From an uncultured Roseobacter sp. (GTDB lineage Bacteria > Pseudomonadota > Alphaproteobacteria > Rhodobacterales > Rhodobacteraceae), in contig NZ_CANLNE010000001.1 of NCBI RefSeq assembly GCF_947492555.1, positions 558,001-622,000 of the forward strand: DNA of 64,000 bases. The letters run 5' to 3'. The notes under the pieces are model-generated. The model was not told the origin of the DNA. It saw only the letters and a list, made by a program, of their open reading frames with translations, and made no database searches. Below are positions 1-8,586 of the stretch, piece by piece; position 1 is the first letter of the stretch; every line of letters begins with the position of its first letter. The position numbers and the translations under genes were made by a program.

Positions 1-48
1 CCCTTTGACGTTTCAGTGGAAATCGACGGCGTCTTCGAGATCGCCTGA
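1..48 (+). CDS. C-terminal end of a truncated gene
   Basis: Reading from base 1 gives fifteen codons ending ...VEIDGVFEIA and a TGA at 46-48. The gene begins left of the window, so it cannot be identified. The acidic and hydrophobic tail is compatible with many soluble proteins. It lies 78 bases upstream of the quinone oxidoreductase on the same strand. Confidence 0.4.
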   Translation, partial: PFDVSVEIDGVFEIA

Positions 49-126
49 TCCTGCCACGTCTCCGCCCGCAGTTCTGGACAAGACCAGCGCGGGCAGAAAC
101 GGCACCTAAAACCCTAAGGAGCGAAA

Positions 127-1104
127 ATGGCTTATGCTATCGCCGCACGAACGCCCGGCGACCGGGACGTTCTTCACAAAATACACCTCGACGTTCCCTC
201 GCCGCGCGCAGGGCAGGTTTTACTGAAGCAGACGGCCGTTGGTGTGAATTTCCTCGATATCTACTTTCGCAGCGGTCTCTACCCTTGGCCGGTCGAGTCG
301 GACCTTGTGCTCGGCAGCGAAGCCGCAGGTGTTATCGAAGCCGTTGGACCAGACGTTGACGGTTTCAAAGCCGGCGATCGGGTCGCCTATACCATGCCGA
401 ACAACGCTTACGTCAGCCACCGCGTGATCGACGCGGCACAGTTGGTCACCCTGCCAGACGAGGTGACAGACGCGCAGGCCGCCGCATCGGTTCTGAAAGG
501 CCTGACAGCCTACTATCTCATCCATGACAGCTTTACGCCGAAAGCCGGGGATACCGTCCTGTTTCACGCGGCGGCGGGCGGGGTTGGACTTCTGGCCGGG
601 CAGTGGCTGGCCGAAAAGGGAGTGACAACAATTGGTACGGCAGGCGGCCCGGAGAAATGCGCGATTGCCAAGACCACCGGTCGCTACACCCATGTGATTG
701 ACTACAAATCGGAGAATTTCGCCGAAAGGGTCAGCGAGATCACCGGCGGCGAGGGTGTCGACGCAGTATATGACAGTATCGCAAAAGACACCTATCCGGG
801 TTCGCTGAACTGCCTCAAGATGTTCGGAACGCTGGTTCTTTTCGGTCAGGCATCAGGTCCGGCAGACGATTTCAAGATTGCCGATCTCGCGGCAGGATCA
901 TTTCGTCTGACGCGACCGATACTGTACCACTTCACGCAGGACAAGAAGTGGTTGAATGACGCGTCGCGTTCTCTCTTTGAGATGATTGCTTCAGGAAAGA
1001 TCAGTGTCGCCATCAATCAGGAACTGCCTCTGGATCAGGCGCAAAAAGCACATGAGCTGCTTGAGAACCGGCTGACGACCGGCTGCACGATCTTGCTCCC
1101 TTAG
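127..1104 (+). CDS. NADPH:quinone oxidoreductase (zeta-crystallin/Qor type)
   Basis: A 325-residue zinc-free medium-chain dehydrogenase/reductase of the quinone reductase family, expected to be a cytosolic NADPH-dependent enzyme reducing quinones. The N-terminal catalytic fold carries a GSEAAG-type segment near residue 66. The nucleotide-binding fold follows with an AAAGGVG dinucleotide motif near residues 147-153. The zinc-ligand cysteines of alcohol dehydrogenases are absent, which favours Qor over alcohol dehydrogenase. The length matches the family (about 325 residues). The ATG is preceded by a purine-rich AAGGAGCGAAA at 116-126. The physiological substrate cannot be told from sequence. 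The gene stands alone and is followed by a hairpin. Confidence 0.85.
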   Translation: MAYAIAARTPGDRDVLHKIHLDVPSPRAGQVLLKQTAVGVNFLDIYFRSGLYPWPVESDLVLGSEAAGVIEAVGPDVDGFKAGDRVAYTMPNNAYVSHRVIDAAQLVTLPDEVTDAQAAASVLKGLTAYYLIHDSFTPKAGDTVLFHAAAGGVGLLAGQWLAEKGVTTIGTAGGPEKCAIAKTTGRYTHVIDYKSENFAERVSEITGGEGVDAVYDSIAKDTYPGSLNCLKMFGTLVLFGQASGPADDFKIADLAAGSFRLTRPILYHFTQDKKWLNDASRSLFEMIASGKISVAINQELPLDQAQKAHELLENRLTTGCTILLP

Positions 1105-1125
1105 TGCGTTGAGCAGCCGTCAAAA

Positions 1126-1158
1126 CTGTCCCCTGTCCGATCAACAGGCAGGGGACAG
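1126..1158 (+). terminator. Long-stem hairpin after the quinone oxidoreductase
   Basis: A perfect 10-bp stem (CTGTCCCCTG at 1126-1135 pairing with CAGGGGACAG at 1149-1158) with a 13-base loop lies 22 bases after the stop codon. No T-tract follows, so it is not a textbook intrinsic terminator. It may protect the mRNA 3' end or work with Rho. Confidence 0.4.
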
Positions 1159-1308
1159 GGATCGGCCCGCAAAGCCCCGTAAACTTGCAGGCTTCCAGCG
1201 TTTACTCACGAATGGTTCCACTTTTCTGCAAAAAAACGTTCGCACATTGTTCAAGCTTAACGGTTCCTAGTCGTCTGGCGGCTATGCAAACGTGGAACAA
1301 CGTAGAAC

Positions 1309-3141
1309 TTGTCCGTGATCCCTGCTCAGATATTCAATCAAATCAATGATAAGTGCACTGAAGGCCTCGCACTCGCTCTGGCGTCGAATGACGACGGTGC
1401 TGTCATGGAATTCCAATGGTGCAACAAAGCCTTTTCAAAGATTACCGGCTATGACGCAGACGAGGTTTTAGGTCAACGCGGAACCATTTTGATCGGTCCG
1501 GATCTGGAGCAAGGCGTTCATCTCTACATCATCGAAAAACTGATGAACTGGGAGAATTTTTCAACCAAGGCGCTCAACAACCGCAAAAACGGCGAAAACT
1601 ATCTGCAGCGTATGGGCTGGACACACCTCTCCGATCCCGAAACCGGCAACCATTGGTGGCTCTGCTCGATCATTGAACTCGAGGAGGAACGTGCCAAACC
1701 CGCCACGCGACAGGACGATCTTTCCGCGATACCGGATCAGGCAGGCTACGCAAAAGCCGTCGAAAAAATTCATCGGCTGGAGAAGGAAAATACGCGCCTG
1801 CATGAACTTGCAAGGTCGGTGGCCAAGGACGCTAACGAAGATGCTTTGACCGGCCTGTCCAATCGGCGGCATTTCGAGGTCGAGTTGAAGACCTGGATAG
1901 GAAATCTCAAGACGCATGGAACAGAATTCGCGGTACTCTATATCGACCTCGACCGGTTCAAATTCGTCAACGATACGCTTGGTCACGATGCTGGCGACCG
2001 ACTGCTGGTGTCCGTTGCCCATATGCTGCGGGATCTGACCGATGAGACCGATCTGGTCGCGCGTCTTGGCGGCGACGAATTCGTGATCCTGAGACCGCTC
2101 GGGACCAGCGCCCTGAATGTAAGCAGCCTGGCCGACGAAATTGTTCAAAGGATGCAAGCGCCATTTTCATTTGATGGCAAATCGACCGCCTGCAGCGCGA
2201 GCGTCGGCGTAGCGATCGCAAATGCCAGCATGGATGTTCCGGAACAGGTCGTCGCAGATTCCGATGCGGCCCTCTATCACGCGAAATCCCAAGGGCGGGG
2301 ACGGTGGTCGTTTTTCACCGAAGAGATGCACGCGAATTCCATTGCGACCAAGCAACTGGCATCGGATCTCCTCATTGCCTGCGAAAGACGAGAATTCATC
2401 CCGTATTTTCAACCCTTGATCGATGCGGAAACGGGTCGAATTGTTTGCGCAGAGGCACTGGTCAGGTGGCCTCATCCCACCAGAGGACTTCTCGCTCCGG
2501 CGGCCTTTCTCGACACCGCTTCACATCTGGGGATTCTTAAGAGGATCGATGAGATCGTCTTTGCCAGTTTGTCAGGTGCCCTGTCGGATTTTGACGAAGC
2601 AGGCGTTGATCTTCCTCGGGTTGCGGTGAATGTCTCCGCCGCCAGGCTGGCTGATCCAACCTTCATTCATGATATCAAGAGCTCCGGCATCGATCCAAAG
2701 CGGTTGACCGTCGAAATTCTGGAGTCCGTCTATCTGGATCGCATAGGCGACGTGGTTCGGTGGACCATCGACGAGCTTGACGAGTTGGGTGTTACGATTG
2801 CGCTCGACGACTTCGGCACCGGGCACGCATCAGTGCGGGGGTTGCTGGAAATCAGGCCGACGATCCTGAAGATTGATCGCCATTTCATTCAACCAGTCGT
2901 ATCGGACGTCGGCGCCAGATCACTAACCGCGTCCATAATCGGTATCGGAAAGAGCCTCGGCATGCGGGTGGTCGCCGAAGGCGTAGAGTCGGAAGAGCAT
3001 GCACGGATCATGAGCAAGATGGGTTGTGATTACCTGCAGGGTTTCTACTTTGGCAGACCAATGAGCAAGACCGAATTGCGTGACAGGCTGCTTGAAACAG
3101 GGGGCCAGTTCTGGTCGCCGGAGATACGGGACGTCGGTTGA
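1309..3141 (+). CDS. PAS-GGDEF-EAL bifunctional cyclic-di-GMP protein
   Basis: A 610-residue protein with an N-terminal PAS domain (about 15-125), a short coiled linker (145-175), a GGDEF diguanylate cyclase domain (about 176-338) and an EAL phosphodiesterase domain (about 345-600). The GGDEF motif is intact at 254-258 and the EAL motif at 382-384, with DDFGTG at 500-505 and EGVE at 557-560, so both activities are possible. The inhibitory RxxD site before GGDEF is not present (DETD instead). There is no membrane segment or signal peptide, so it should be cytoplasmic. The PAS domain presumably senses a ligand or redox state. The start is uncertain: TTG at 1309 or GTG at 1315, with no clear ribosome binding site for either. 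Confidence 0.9.
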   Translation: MSVIPAQIFNQINDKCTEGLALALASNDDGAVMEFQWCNKAFSKITGYDADEVLGQRGTILIGPDLEQGVHLYIIEKLMNWENFSTKALNNRKNGENYLQRMGWTHLSDPETGNHWWLCSIIELEEERAKPATRQDDLSAIPDQAGYAKAVEKIHRLEKENTRLHELARSVAKDANEDALTGLSNRRHFEVELKTWIGNLKTHGTEFAVLYIDLDRFKFVNDTLGHDAGDRLLVSVAHMLRDLTDETDLVARLGGDEFVILRPLGTSALNVSSLADEIVQRMQAPFSFDGKSTACSASVGVAIANASMDVPEQVVADSDAALYHAKSQGRGRWSFFTEEMHANSIATKQLASDLLIACERREFIPYFQPLIDAETGRIVCAEALVRWPHPTRGLLAPAAFLDTASHLGILKRIDEIVFASLSGALSDFDEAGVDLPRVAVNVSAARLADPTFIHDIKSSGIDPKRLTVEILESVYLDRIGDVVRWTIDELDELGVTIALDDFGTGHASVRGLLEIRPTILKIDRHFIQPVVSDVGARSLTASIIGIGKSLGMRVVAEGVESEEHARIMSKMGCDYLQGFYFGRPMSKTELRDRLLETGGQFWSPEIRDVG

Positions 3142-3295
3142 GCGGTGTGACAGTTGTCTGGCAACGCAAAACTTGGCGACGCTAACCTTTGTCGCCTTAG
3201 GTATGAGGCGCCATCTCGTCCCAGCCTCATGCCGCTCAAATAGACTCGGCCGCCCTAGCGGATGAGCCATCAATCGCAATCCGTAACAAACCGCC

Positions 3296-3562
3296 CTATG
3301 CAGCAGCAGTGACAGCGAGTTCAATCGCACGAGAAAGCGCTTCATCGGCAGAATATGTGGGTTGAGCAGCGGAACAAACCTGCCTGCGCCCTGGCCCGAC
3401 TTCATAAACACAGGACACGTACGCGCCATTCACGATTGCGGACGCGCATGGAATCCACCGTCCTCCAGGGCCTTCGACAGCGTTTCCAATGCATACATTC
3501 ACCGACCCGGGAGGTGGGCTGCCCACACAGGAAGACACATCAAGAAGTTGATCAATATTCAT
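3296..3562 (-). CDS. Small protein with regularly spaced cysteines
   Basis: An 88-residue protein that I do not recognise. Its ATG is preceded by a good ribosome binding site (AAAGGGA, about 5 bases away), which supports it being real. It has five cysteines at 12, 24, 39, 51 and 63, spaced 12, 15, 12 and 12 residues apart, and many Gly, Pro, Ser and Val residues. No signal peptide or membrane segment is evident. The C-terminal 25 residues look helical (SADEALSRAIELAVTAAA). The regular cysteines suggest disulfides or metal binding, but the odd number argues against a simple fully paired set. It lies convergent to the PAS-GGDEF-EAL gene, 154 bases away. Confidence 0.5.
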   Translation of the reverse strand: MNIDQLLDVSSCVGSPPPGSVNVCIGNAVEGPGGRWIPCASAIVNGAYVSCVYEVGPGRRQVCSAAQPTYSADEALSRAIELAVTAAA

Positions 3563-4159
3563 AGCCGTCCCTTTCGCAACGCAATATCCAAGCCGGATTT
3601 GGCAAAAATATGGCTGTGCCTCCGACGCCGCCTTCCGAATGCCACATTTCGGGAAGTCGAGAGAAACAGATCGGACTTGGAGCTCGGCTGCGCGAGTTAC
3701 TTGGAAGCTTAAAACATAATTAACCCATTAAAAGCAAAGCACTAATCGCACTTCGGAATTATGGGAGACTTTCATTAAATTCTATGAATCTTTCTTGTTT
3801 TGATCGCATTCGCCTCGGGTGTCTGAGGCGGGCAGAACAACAACGATGGATTGCGTAGATTGAATGATGGACCGGATGACAGAATCCAAAGAACTACTGC
3901 TGCTGCGGCCCCACGCCCGACATTTGCGGACATGAACAATCCCCGGAAACGTCTGCGATGCAGCGACGCACTCGAGCCAAACGAAGAGCCTTACTTCAAA
4001 TAATCATCCACGTTTACCGGCAAAAGGCCGCGCGCGCAGGAGACGTCACGCAGTCCAGGGGCTCTCTTTCAAACCAACAACCCCAAAGACCTGAGACCGG
4101 GAAGCCGTTAAAATTTCTGTTTGCAGATCAAACTTGGCTAACAAATCCTTAACCAATTG
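3563..4159. other. Gene-poor spacer
   Basis: About 600 bases of AT-richer DNA between the Cys-rich small gene and the next gene. Short open frames here (for example 3362-3712 and 3958-4152 on the plus strand) have no convincing start signals or protein character. I see no RNA gene, repeat or transposon relic. The promoters of both flanking divergent genes should lie here, but I cannot point to a convincing one. Confidence 0.5.
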
Positions 4160-4987
4160 ATGGGAATGTACTTGCCTGACCGGAAACAATTGGCCAATTG
4201 GGTGGGCATGTTACCAAGTAGACTGTTTAATATCACGGCCAGCCTGTCTGGCATTCTTCGCGATCTTGAAGGCATGGGAATTCAGGTTGAAGTCGGCGAC
4301 GACTTTGCCAAATACCGCGCTTATCGAAGCCAGCAGCCTGATCGCGGTCCAATCTATCCGATGTTCGATGTGGCGAGTTCTTACGTCGATCGTACAAACG
4401 GCTTCTGGATTTGCGGCTTCAATGCCAATGGTGAGCTCGTCCACACGCAGGCAGTGCGTCTTCTGGACCTGTCGGGCATTTCGCTGGCGACGCACCTGAA
4501 CGACCACCGCCACAAGTATATCACCCCCGATACGACGCCCGATCCGAATTGTACCTTTTACTCGGGGCCGGAAGCGCTGCAGACGATCACGGGACAGGTT
4601 TGCTATCAGGGCGATTTCTGGCTTCGTGCCCACGGCCTTGGCGGTCCGCGCAGCCAGGGCGCAACCGCACTGCTGTCACGTGTCCTTTTCGAAATCATGG
4701 TCGGAACCTGGAACCCATCATTTGTTTTTGCATTAGTGCCCAAACGATTGGGCGCAAAGGGCGCCCACCTGCGGTACGGCTACACGCATTGTGAACCCGG
4801 ACGATGGCTGGGCCCGGACCAACAGGTAACCGAAGAGGATTACCTGATCTGGATGGGAGCCCGGGACATGGCCAATATGCTTGCGCCGGTGCCGGAAGTA
4901 TCTCAACACGCGCTTGGCGTTTCAGCAGTCCGTTCCACCAAAACTGTTGATGCAAAGGACCATCTCGACGCACGTGCAAATGTCTGA
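4160..4987 (+). CDS. Unrecognised protein coupled to an MFS transporter
   Basis: A soluble-looking protein of about 275 residues that I cannot assign to a family. It contains conserved-looking aromatic and glycine-rich stretches, such as TNGFWICGFNANGELVHTQA in the middle and a HCEPGRW stretch towards the C-terminus. The layout (small-molecule-like N-half and a helical C-half) loosely recalls acyltransferase folds, but that is speculation. The start may be TTG 4157, ATG 4160 or ATG 4166. The stop is only 16 bases before the MFS gene on the same strand, so the two are probably co-transcribed and may act on the same compound. Composition is lower in GC than the core genes to the right. Confidence 0.65.
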   Translation: MGMYLPDRKQLANWVGMLPSRLFNITASLSGILRDLEGMGIQVEVGDDFAKYRAYRSQQPDRGPIYPMFDVASSYVDRTNGFWICGFNANGELVHTQAVRLLDLSGISLATHLNDHRHKYITPDTTPDPNCTFYSGPEALQTITGQVCYQGDFWLRAHGLGGPRSQGATALLSRVLFEIMVGTWNPSFVFALVPKRLGAKGAHLRYGYTHCEPGRWLGPDQQVTEEDYLIWMGARDMANMLAPVPEVSQHALGVSAVRSTKTVDAKDHLDARANV

Positions 4988-5003
4988 TCGGTGGGGTTGA
5001 TCG

Positions 5004-6188
5004 ATGACGGCCCATACGTCGGATATTGAAAAGGAAACTCTGGCGTCCGGGCCGCCGCGCAAAGCGATCATAGGACCGGTCGCAGCAAACGTTGCGTTCG
5101 TGATGGAACTCACACTGGTTCCGCTGCTATTGCCAGCGATCCAATTACACTTCGATCTGTCGATCAGCAAATTGGCCTGGGTTTTCAATTCTTATGGCAT
5201 TGCGGTTGCGGTTGGCGTGCTGCTCGGCGGCTGGTGTGGTGACGCTTTTAGTACGAGAAAAGTCTTCGGCTATGGGGTCGCATTCTTCGCTGCCGGATCG
5301 CTCATCGTGGCCGCCGCAGACAGCTTCGAGATGCTCATCGCAGGGCGCATACTTCAAGGCCTTGGCGGCGGAATCTTTGCGCCGCTTGTGCCCCTTCTCC
5401 TTACACGAGCCTTGCCGCAGAAGCCAGGAAGGGCACTGATCGTCTGGGGTAGTATTTCTGGTTACCTTGCTGCTTTCGCACCACTTTTCTATGGCAGCTT
5501 CCTTGGTGGAGATGGGTGGAAAACCGCATTCATTTTCATCGCAATCATAGCAGCAATCGCATTATTGGTCCTGAGCGGCTCCCCATCCAGCAAAGATCCT
5601 GCGCCATACACAGGCCGTCCCGCCGACTATTCGGCGCTTTTTCAAGCTCGTGACCTATGGATGACATTTCTCTACGTGTTCTGCACATACGGATCCATCA
5701 CTTATTATTTGTTTCGACTCCCGGTCTGGCTGTCAGAAAATGAAGTCGAAGCAGCCAGCATCGGCTTTGTACTGTCGATCATGTGGCTTACCTTCTCTTG
5801 TCTGAGTACACTGTTGCGAAACATGGTAGACAGTCCACATCTTGGGGCGATCATGTTTGCAGCACCGCTGCTTATCGTCGCCGGATTTCCGCTTTTGTAC
5901 CTCGGCGATAACTTCTTGCTGCTTATTGCGTCGTCAGTTCTGGTTGGGTCAGGTTTGGCCTGCAGCAACGCACCCTCGACACAGTTGATCCTGAGGTTCG
6001 CGCCAAAGGGGATGAGCGCGGTGTCAACCAGCCTCGACATCACCTTCGCGCGCTTCGGTGGAATTGCGGCGGTTGCACTACTCGCGGAGACCGAGTTTGC
6101 ATATGCCGCAGTTGCGATGGGCCTTTCGTGCCTGGCCGCAGCCGTCTGCGCGCTTGCGGCAAACAAGGGGCTGGCTGACGAAGGGTGA
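5004..6188 (+). CDS. MFS transporter (12-TM type)
   Basis: A 394-residue major facilitator superfamily protein with about twelve hydrophobic segments. The first half carries a GRILQGLGGG-like segment near residues 114-123, typical of drug:H+ antiporter members, after a GGWCGDAFSTRK loop near 74-85 that corresponds to the cytoplasmic loop 2-3 motif. Expected to sit in the inner membrane and export or import a small molecule by proton exchange. The substrate is unknown. It lies directly downstream of the unrecognised gene at 4160, which suggests a two-gene unit. The ATG start has a G-rich stretch (GGTGGGG) about 7 bases upstream. Confidence 0.85.
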   Translation: MTAHTSDIEKETLASGPPRKAIIGPVAANVAFVMELTLVPLLLPAIQLHFDLSISKLAWVFNSYGIAVAVGVLLGGWCGDAFSTRKVFGYGVAFFAAGSLIVAAADSFEMLIAGRILQGLGGGIFAPLVPLLLTRALPQKPGRALIVWGSISGYLAAFAPLFYGSFLGGDGWKTAFIFIAIIAAIALLVLSGSPSSKDPAPYTGRPADYSALFQARDLWMTFLYVFCTYGSITYYLFRLPVWLSENEVEAASIGFVLSIMWLTFSCLSTLLRNMVDSPHLGAIMFAAPLLIVAGFPLLYLGDNFLLLIASSVLVGSGLACSNAPSTQLILRFAPKGMSAVSTSLDITFARFGGIAAVALLAETEFAYAAVAMGLSCLAAAVCALAANKGLADEG

Positions 6189-6300
6189 TAAGCGGACCTT
6201 CGTCTTGAGCCGCAAGTGACGGCAGCGCTGACTTTTCTTCCGTCCGAGCAAGGTTTTAGGGTGCCTGCCCCACCGATCCTTGCAGTATTGATGACGTGTC

Positions 6301-7527
6301 TCAGGCTGGCGACGGAGACCGGACTTCCGGTTTGTCCTTCATCAAAAACACCAAAATGCCCGCAAACACTGCCAGCCAGACAGAGGACCACCAAACCAAA
6401 TCATACTGAGCATAGAGATCATACAACATTCCCCCAAAGTAGGCCCCGGCGGCAGCGCCGATCTGATGTCCGGCCGAAATCAATCCGAAGGCCAATCCCA
6501 TGACCCCCCTGCCGATATGGGAGGCCACAAGGCTCGCCGTCACCGGCACGGTTGAATAGTCCACCAGCCCAAACAGGATTGAGAAGAAGACAAGCGTCTC
6601 GAAACTCGCACCGACGTTGAGCAGGATAATGAAGGTCAGGCCGCGCATCAGATAAATCAGCCCCAACAGGAGCGGTCTGTTCACGCGATCCGTCAACCAC
6701 CCAGCCAGGATCATCCCGACAAGGTTGATCGCGGACAAGAGTCCGTAAGCTGTGGCGGACGGAAGCGGCCCGAACCCGCAAAATGCAGCATAAGGCAGAA
6801 AGTGGGTCTCGATCACACCCGAGGTCGTGTACCCGCAAATGAAATAGCTCCAGAACAGGATTTGAAACGCTGGTAGTCTCAGGATGTTCCGCAAATCCTG
6901 TAGCAGTGTGCTGGCTGAACTTTTCTCTTTGCCTGCGATGTCTTTACTTTCCACGTTTTTGGGAAACCATCGAAAGACGCAGCCCATGATGATGAGTGTC
7001 CCGATGCCAAGAGCCGCAAAGGCCATGCGCCAGTCATAAGTGCTGATGAGCAATGCTAGCAGCGGGACAAAGATAAATTGGCCGCCCGTTGAACCTGATG
7101 TCGCAATACCGGTCGCCAGACCTCTGTTCGTCTCAACCTCTTGTTCGACGGCAGTTGAAACGACATGCGTGGCGACCAGGCCAAATCCGACAGCCGCGAC
7201 GCCACTGAACGCCAGAAAAAAGGCAATAGGGTTGGCCGTGGCAGCAATCAGAAAACACCCTGTCGCCAAAGCCCCAAGCCCGATTAACAAGATCGCGCGC
7301 GCGCCCTGTTTGTCGACGAGTCGCCCCCCGAATGGGGCAATTGCGGCCATGACGAGGAGGGCAGCAGCCGCAGCGCCAGACGTAAAGCTCCTGGACCAGC
7401 CAAGCTCCTGTTCCAGAATAGGCATAACCAATCCAAGGGCCGCTCTTGCCGAAAATGTCAGGGCGAGGGCAACAAAGGACAATCCGATGATCAGTGTCGC
7501 TGTCTTGTTTTGAGATGCTAAGGGCAA
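6301..7527 (-). CDS. MFS transporter (OxlT/MCT-like)
   Basis: A 408-residue inner-membrane protein with twelve predicted hydrophobic segments. Its features fit MFS carriers of the monocarboxylate/oxalate branch: an early FSARAALGLVMP segment in the first helix, a LVDKQGAR loop between helices 2 and 3, and a G-rich helix 4-5 region. A TTG start at 7527 is favoured because a GGAG motif lies about 8 bases upstream and any upstream ATG in frame is followed at once by a stop. It is divergent from the GlxA-like regulator, which may control it. The solute is unknown. Confidence 0.85.
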   Translation of the reverse strand: MPLASQNKTATLIIGLSFVALALTFSARAALGLVMPILEQELGWSRSFTSGAAAAALLVMAAIAPFGGRLVDKQGARAILLIGLGALATGCFLIAATANPIAFFLAFSGVAAVGFGLVATHVVSTAVEQEVETNRGLATGIATSGSTGGQFIFVPLLALLISTYDWRMAFAALGIGTLIIMGCVFRWFPKNVESKDIAGKEKSSASTLLQDLRNILRLPAFQILFWSYFICGYTTSGVIETHFLPYAAFCGFGPLPSATAYGLLSAINLVGMILAGWLTDRVNRPLLLGLIYLMRGLTFIILLNVGASFETLVFFSILFGLVDYSTVPVTASLVASHIGRGVMGLAFGLISAGHQIGAAAGAYFGGMLYDLYAQYDLVWWSSVWLAVFAGILVFLMKDKPEVRSPSPA

Positions 7528-7564
7528 ATGACTGGCTCCAATGTGTATGACCAGATCGGTTTAC

Positions 7565-7583
7565 ATGCCGCAAAGAATGGCAT
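7565..7583. promoter_or_regulatory. Inverted repeat between the divergent transporter and regulator
   Basis: ATGCC at 7565-7569 and GGCAT at 7579-7583 form a small inverted repeat with a 9-base spacer, in the only non-coding gap between the divergent MFS gene and the GlxA-like gene. A half-site spacing of about 1.4 helical turns would suit a dimeric AraC-type regulator. This is a guess from position and symmetry. Confidence 0.25.
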
Positions 7584-7593
7584 AAATGACAAT

Positions 7594-8586
7594 ATGCAAT
7601 CAAAAACAGCCAACTCGATCCGTCGCGTCGTCTTTATCATCTATCCGGGCGTCACTCTTCTGGATGTCACGGGGCCGCTTCAGGCATTTTCAAGTGCGAA
7701 CAACACTGAGATTGCGAATGGCAAACGGCACTATCAGATTGAAGTGGCATCTCCCGAGGGCGGACCTGTTGCTACAGATTGTCAGGTGGACCTGAGCAGC
7801 ATCCCTCTCGAACAGGTGGCCCGCGATCCTATCGACACATTGATCGTTGCGGGTGGGGAAGGTGTCTTTGATGCGGTAGAGCAAAAAGATCTTGTGGACT
7901 GGCTTGCCGCGACCAGCAAAGGGTGCAGGCGCATCGCCTCGACATGTATGGGATCCTTTCTGACCGCAGCTGCCGGATTGATCAACGGACACAGCGTGAC
8001 GACCCATTGGCGTCAGGTAGATGAATTGAAGCGGCGCTTTCCTGAAATTGATGTAAAGCGCGATCCGCTATTCATTCGAAATGGGAATATGTGGTCGTCA
8101 GCCGGGGTTACGGCGGGTATCGACCTTGCGCTTGCCATGATCGAAGAGGACATGGGGCATGAAGCCGCCATGCAGGTTGCACAAGCCCTTGTGGTGTTTT
8201 TCAAGCGACCGGGCGGACAAGCCCAGTTCAGCGATGTACTCAACATTCAGGCTTCGGAAACCGAGGGGCTGTTCGCTGACCTTCATGCCTGGATCGCAGG
8301 GCATCTGCAAAGCGACCTGAGCGTTCCGAAACTCGCAGAACGGATCGCCATGAGCCCGCGCAGCTTTTCTCGGAAATACAAAGAGAAGACGGGCATGACC
8401 CCCGCTAAAGCTGTGGAGATCATGCGTGTCGATGCCGCCAAACGCGCACTTGCCCGAAGCGATTTGCAATTGGGTGAGATCGCCTTCAACGCAGGTTTTT
8501 CAGATGAACAACGTCTTCGGCGGGCGTTTCAACGTCACGTGGGCGTATCGCCTTTGGCCTATAGAGACACGTTCGGCGAAAACTAG
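7594..8586 (+). CDS. GlxA family transcriptional regulator (DJ-1/PfpI plus AraC HTH)
   Basis: A two-domain regulator of about 330 residues. The N-terminal DJ-1/PfpI-like domain begins VVFIIYPGVTLLDVTGP and carries the ASTCMGSFLTAAAGL nucleophile-elbow region, as in GlxA-type proteins. The C-terminal AraC-type double helix-turn-helix includes MSPRSFSRKYKEKTGMTPAK and GEIAFNAGFSDEQRLRRAF. It likely binds DNA near the divergent MFS gene. An upstream ATG at 7528 would add 22 residues and abut the opposite gene; the ATG at 7594 fits the family N-terminus better, although its ribosome binding site is weak. The ligand is unknown. Confidence 0.85.
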   Translation: MQSKTANSIRRVVFIIYPGVTLLDVTGPLQAFSSANNTEIANGKRHYQIEVASPEGGPVATDCQVDLSSIPLEQVARDPIDTLIVAGGEGVFDAVEQKDLVDWLAATSKGCRRIASTCMGSFLTAAAGLINGHSVTTHWRQVDELKRRFPEIDVKRDPLFIRNGNMWSSAGVTAGIDLALAMIEEDMGHEAAMQVAQALVVFFKRPGGQAQFSDVLNIQASETEGLFADLHAWIAGHLQSDLSVPKLAERIAMSPRSFSRKYKEKTGMTPAKAVEIMRVDAAKRALARSDLQLGEIAFNAGFSDEQRLRRAFQRHVGVSPLAYRDTFGEN

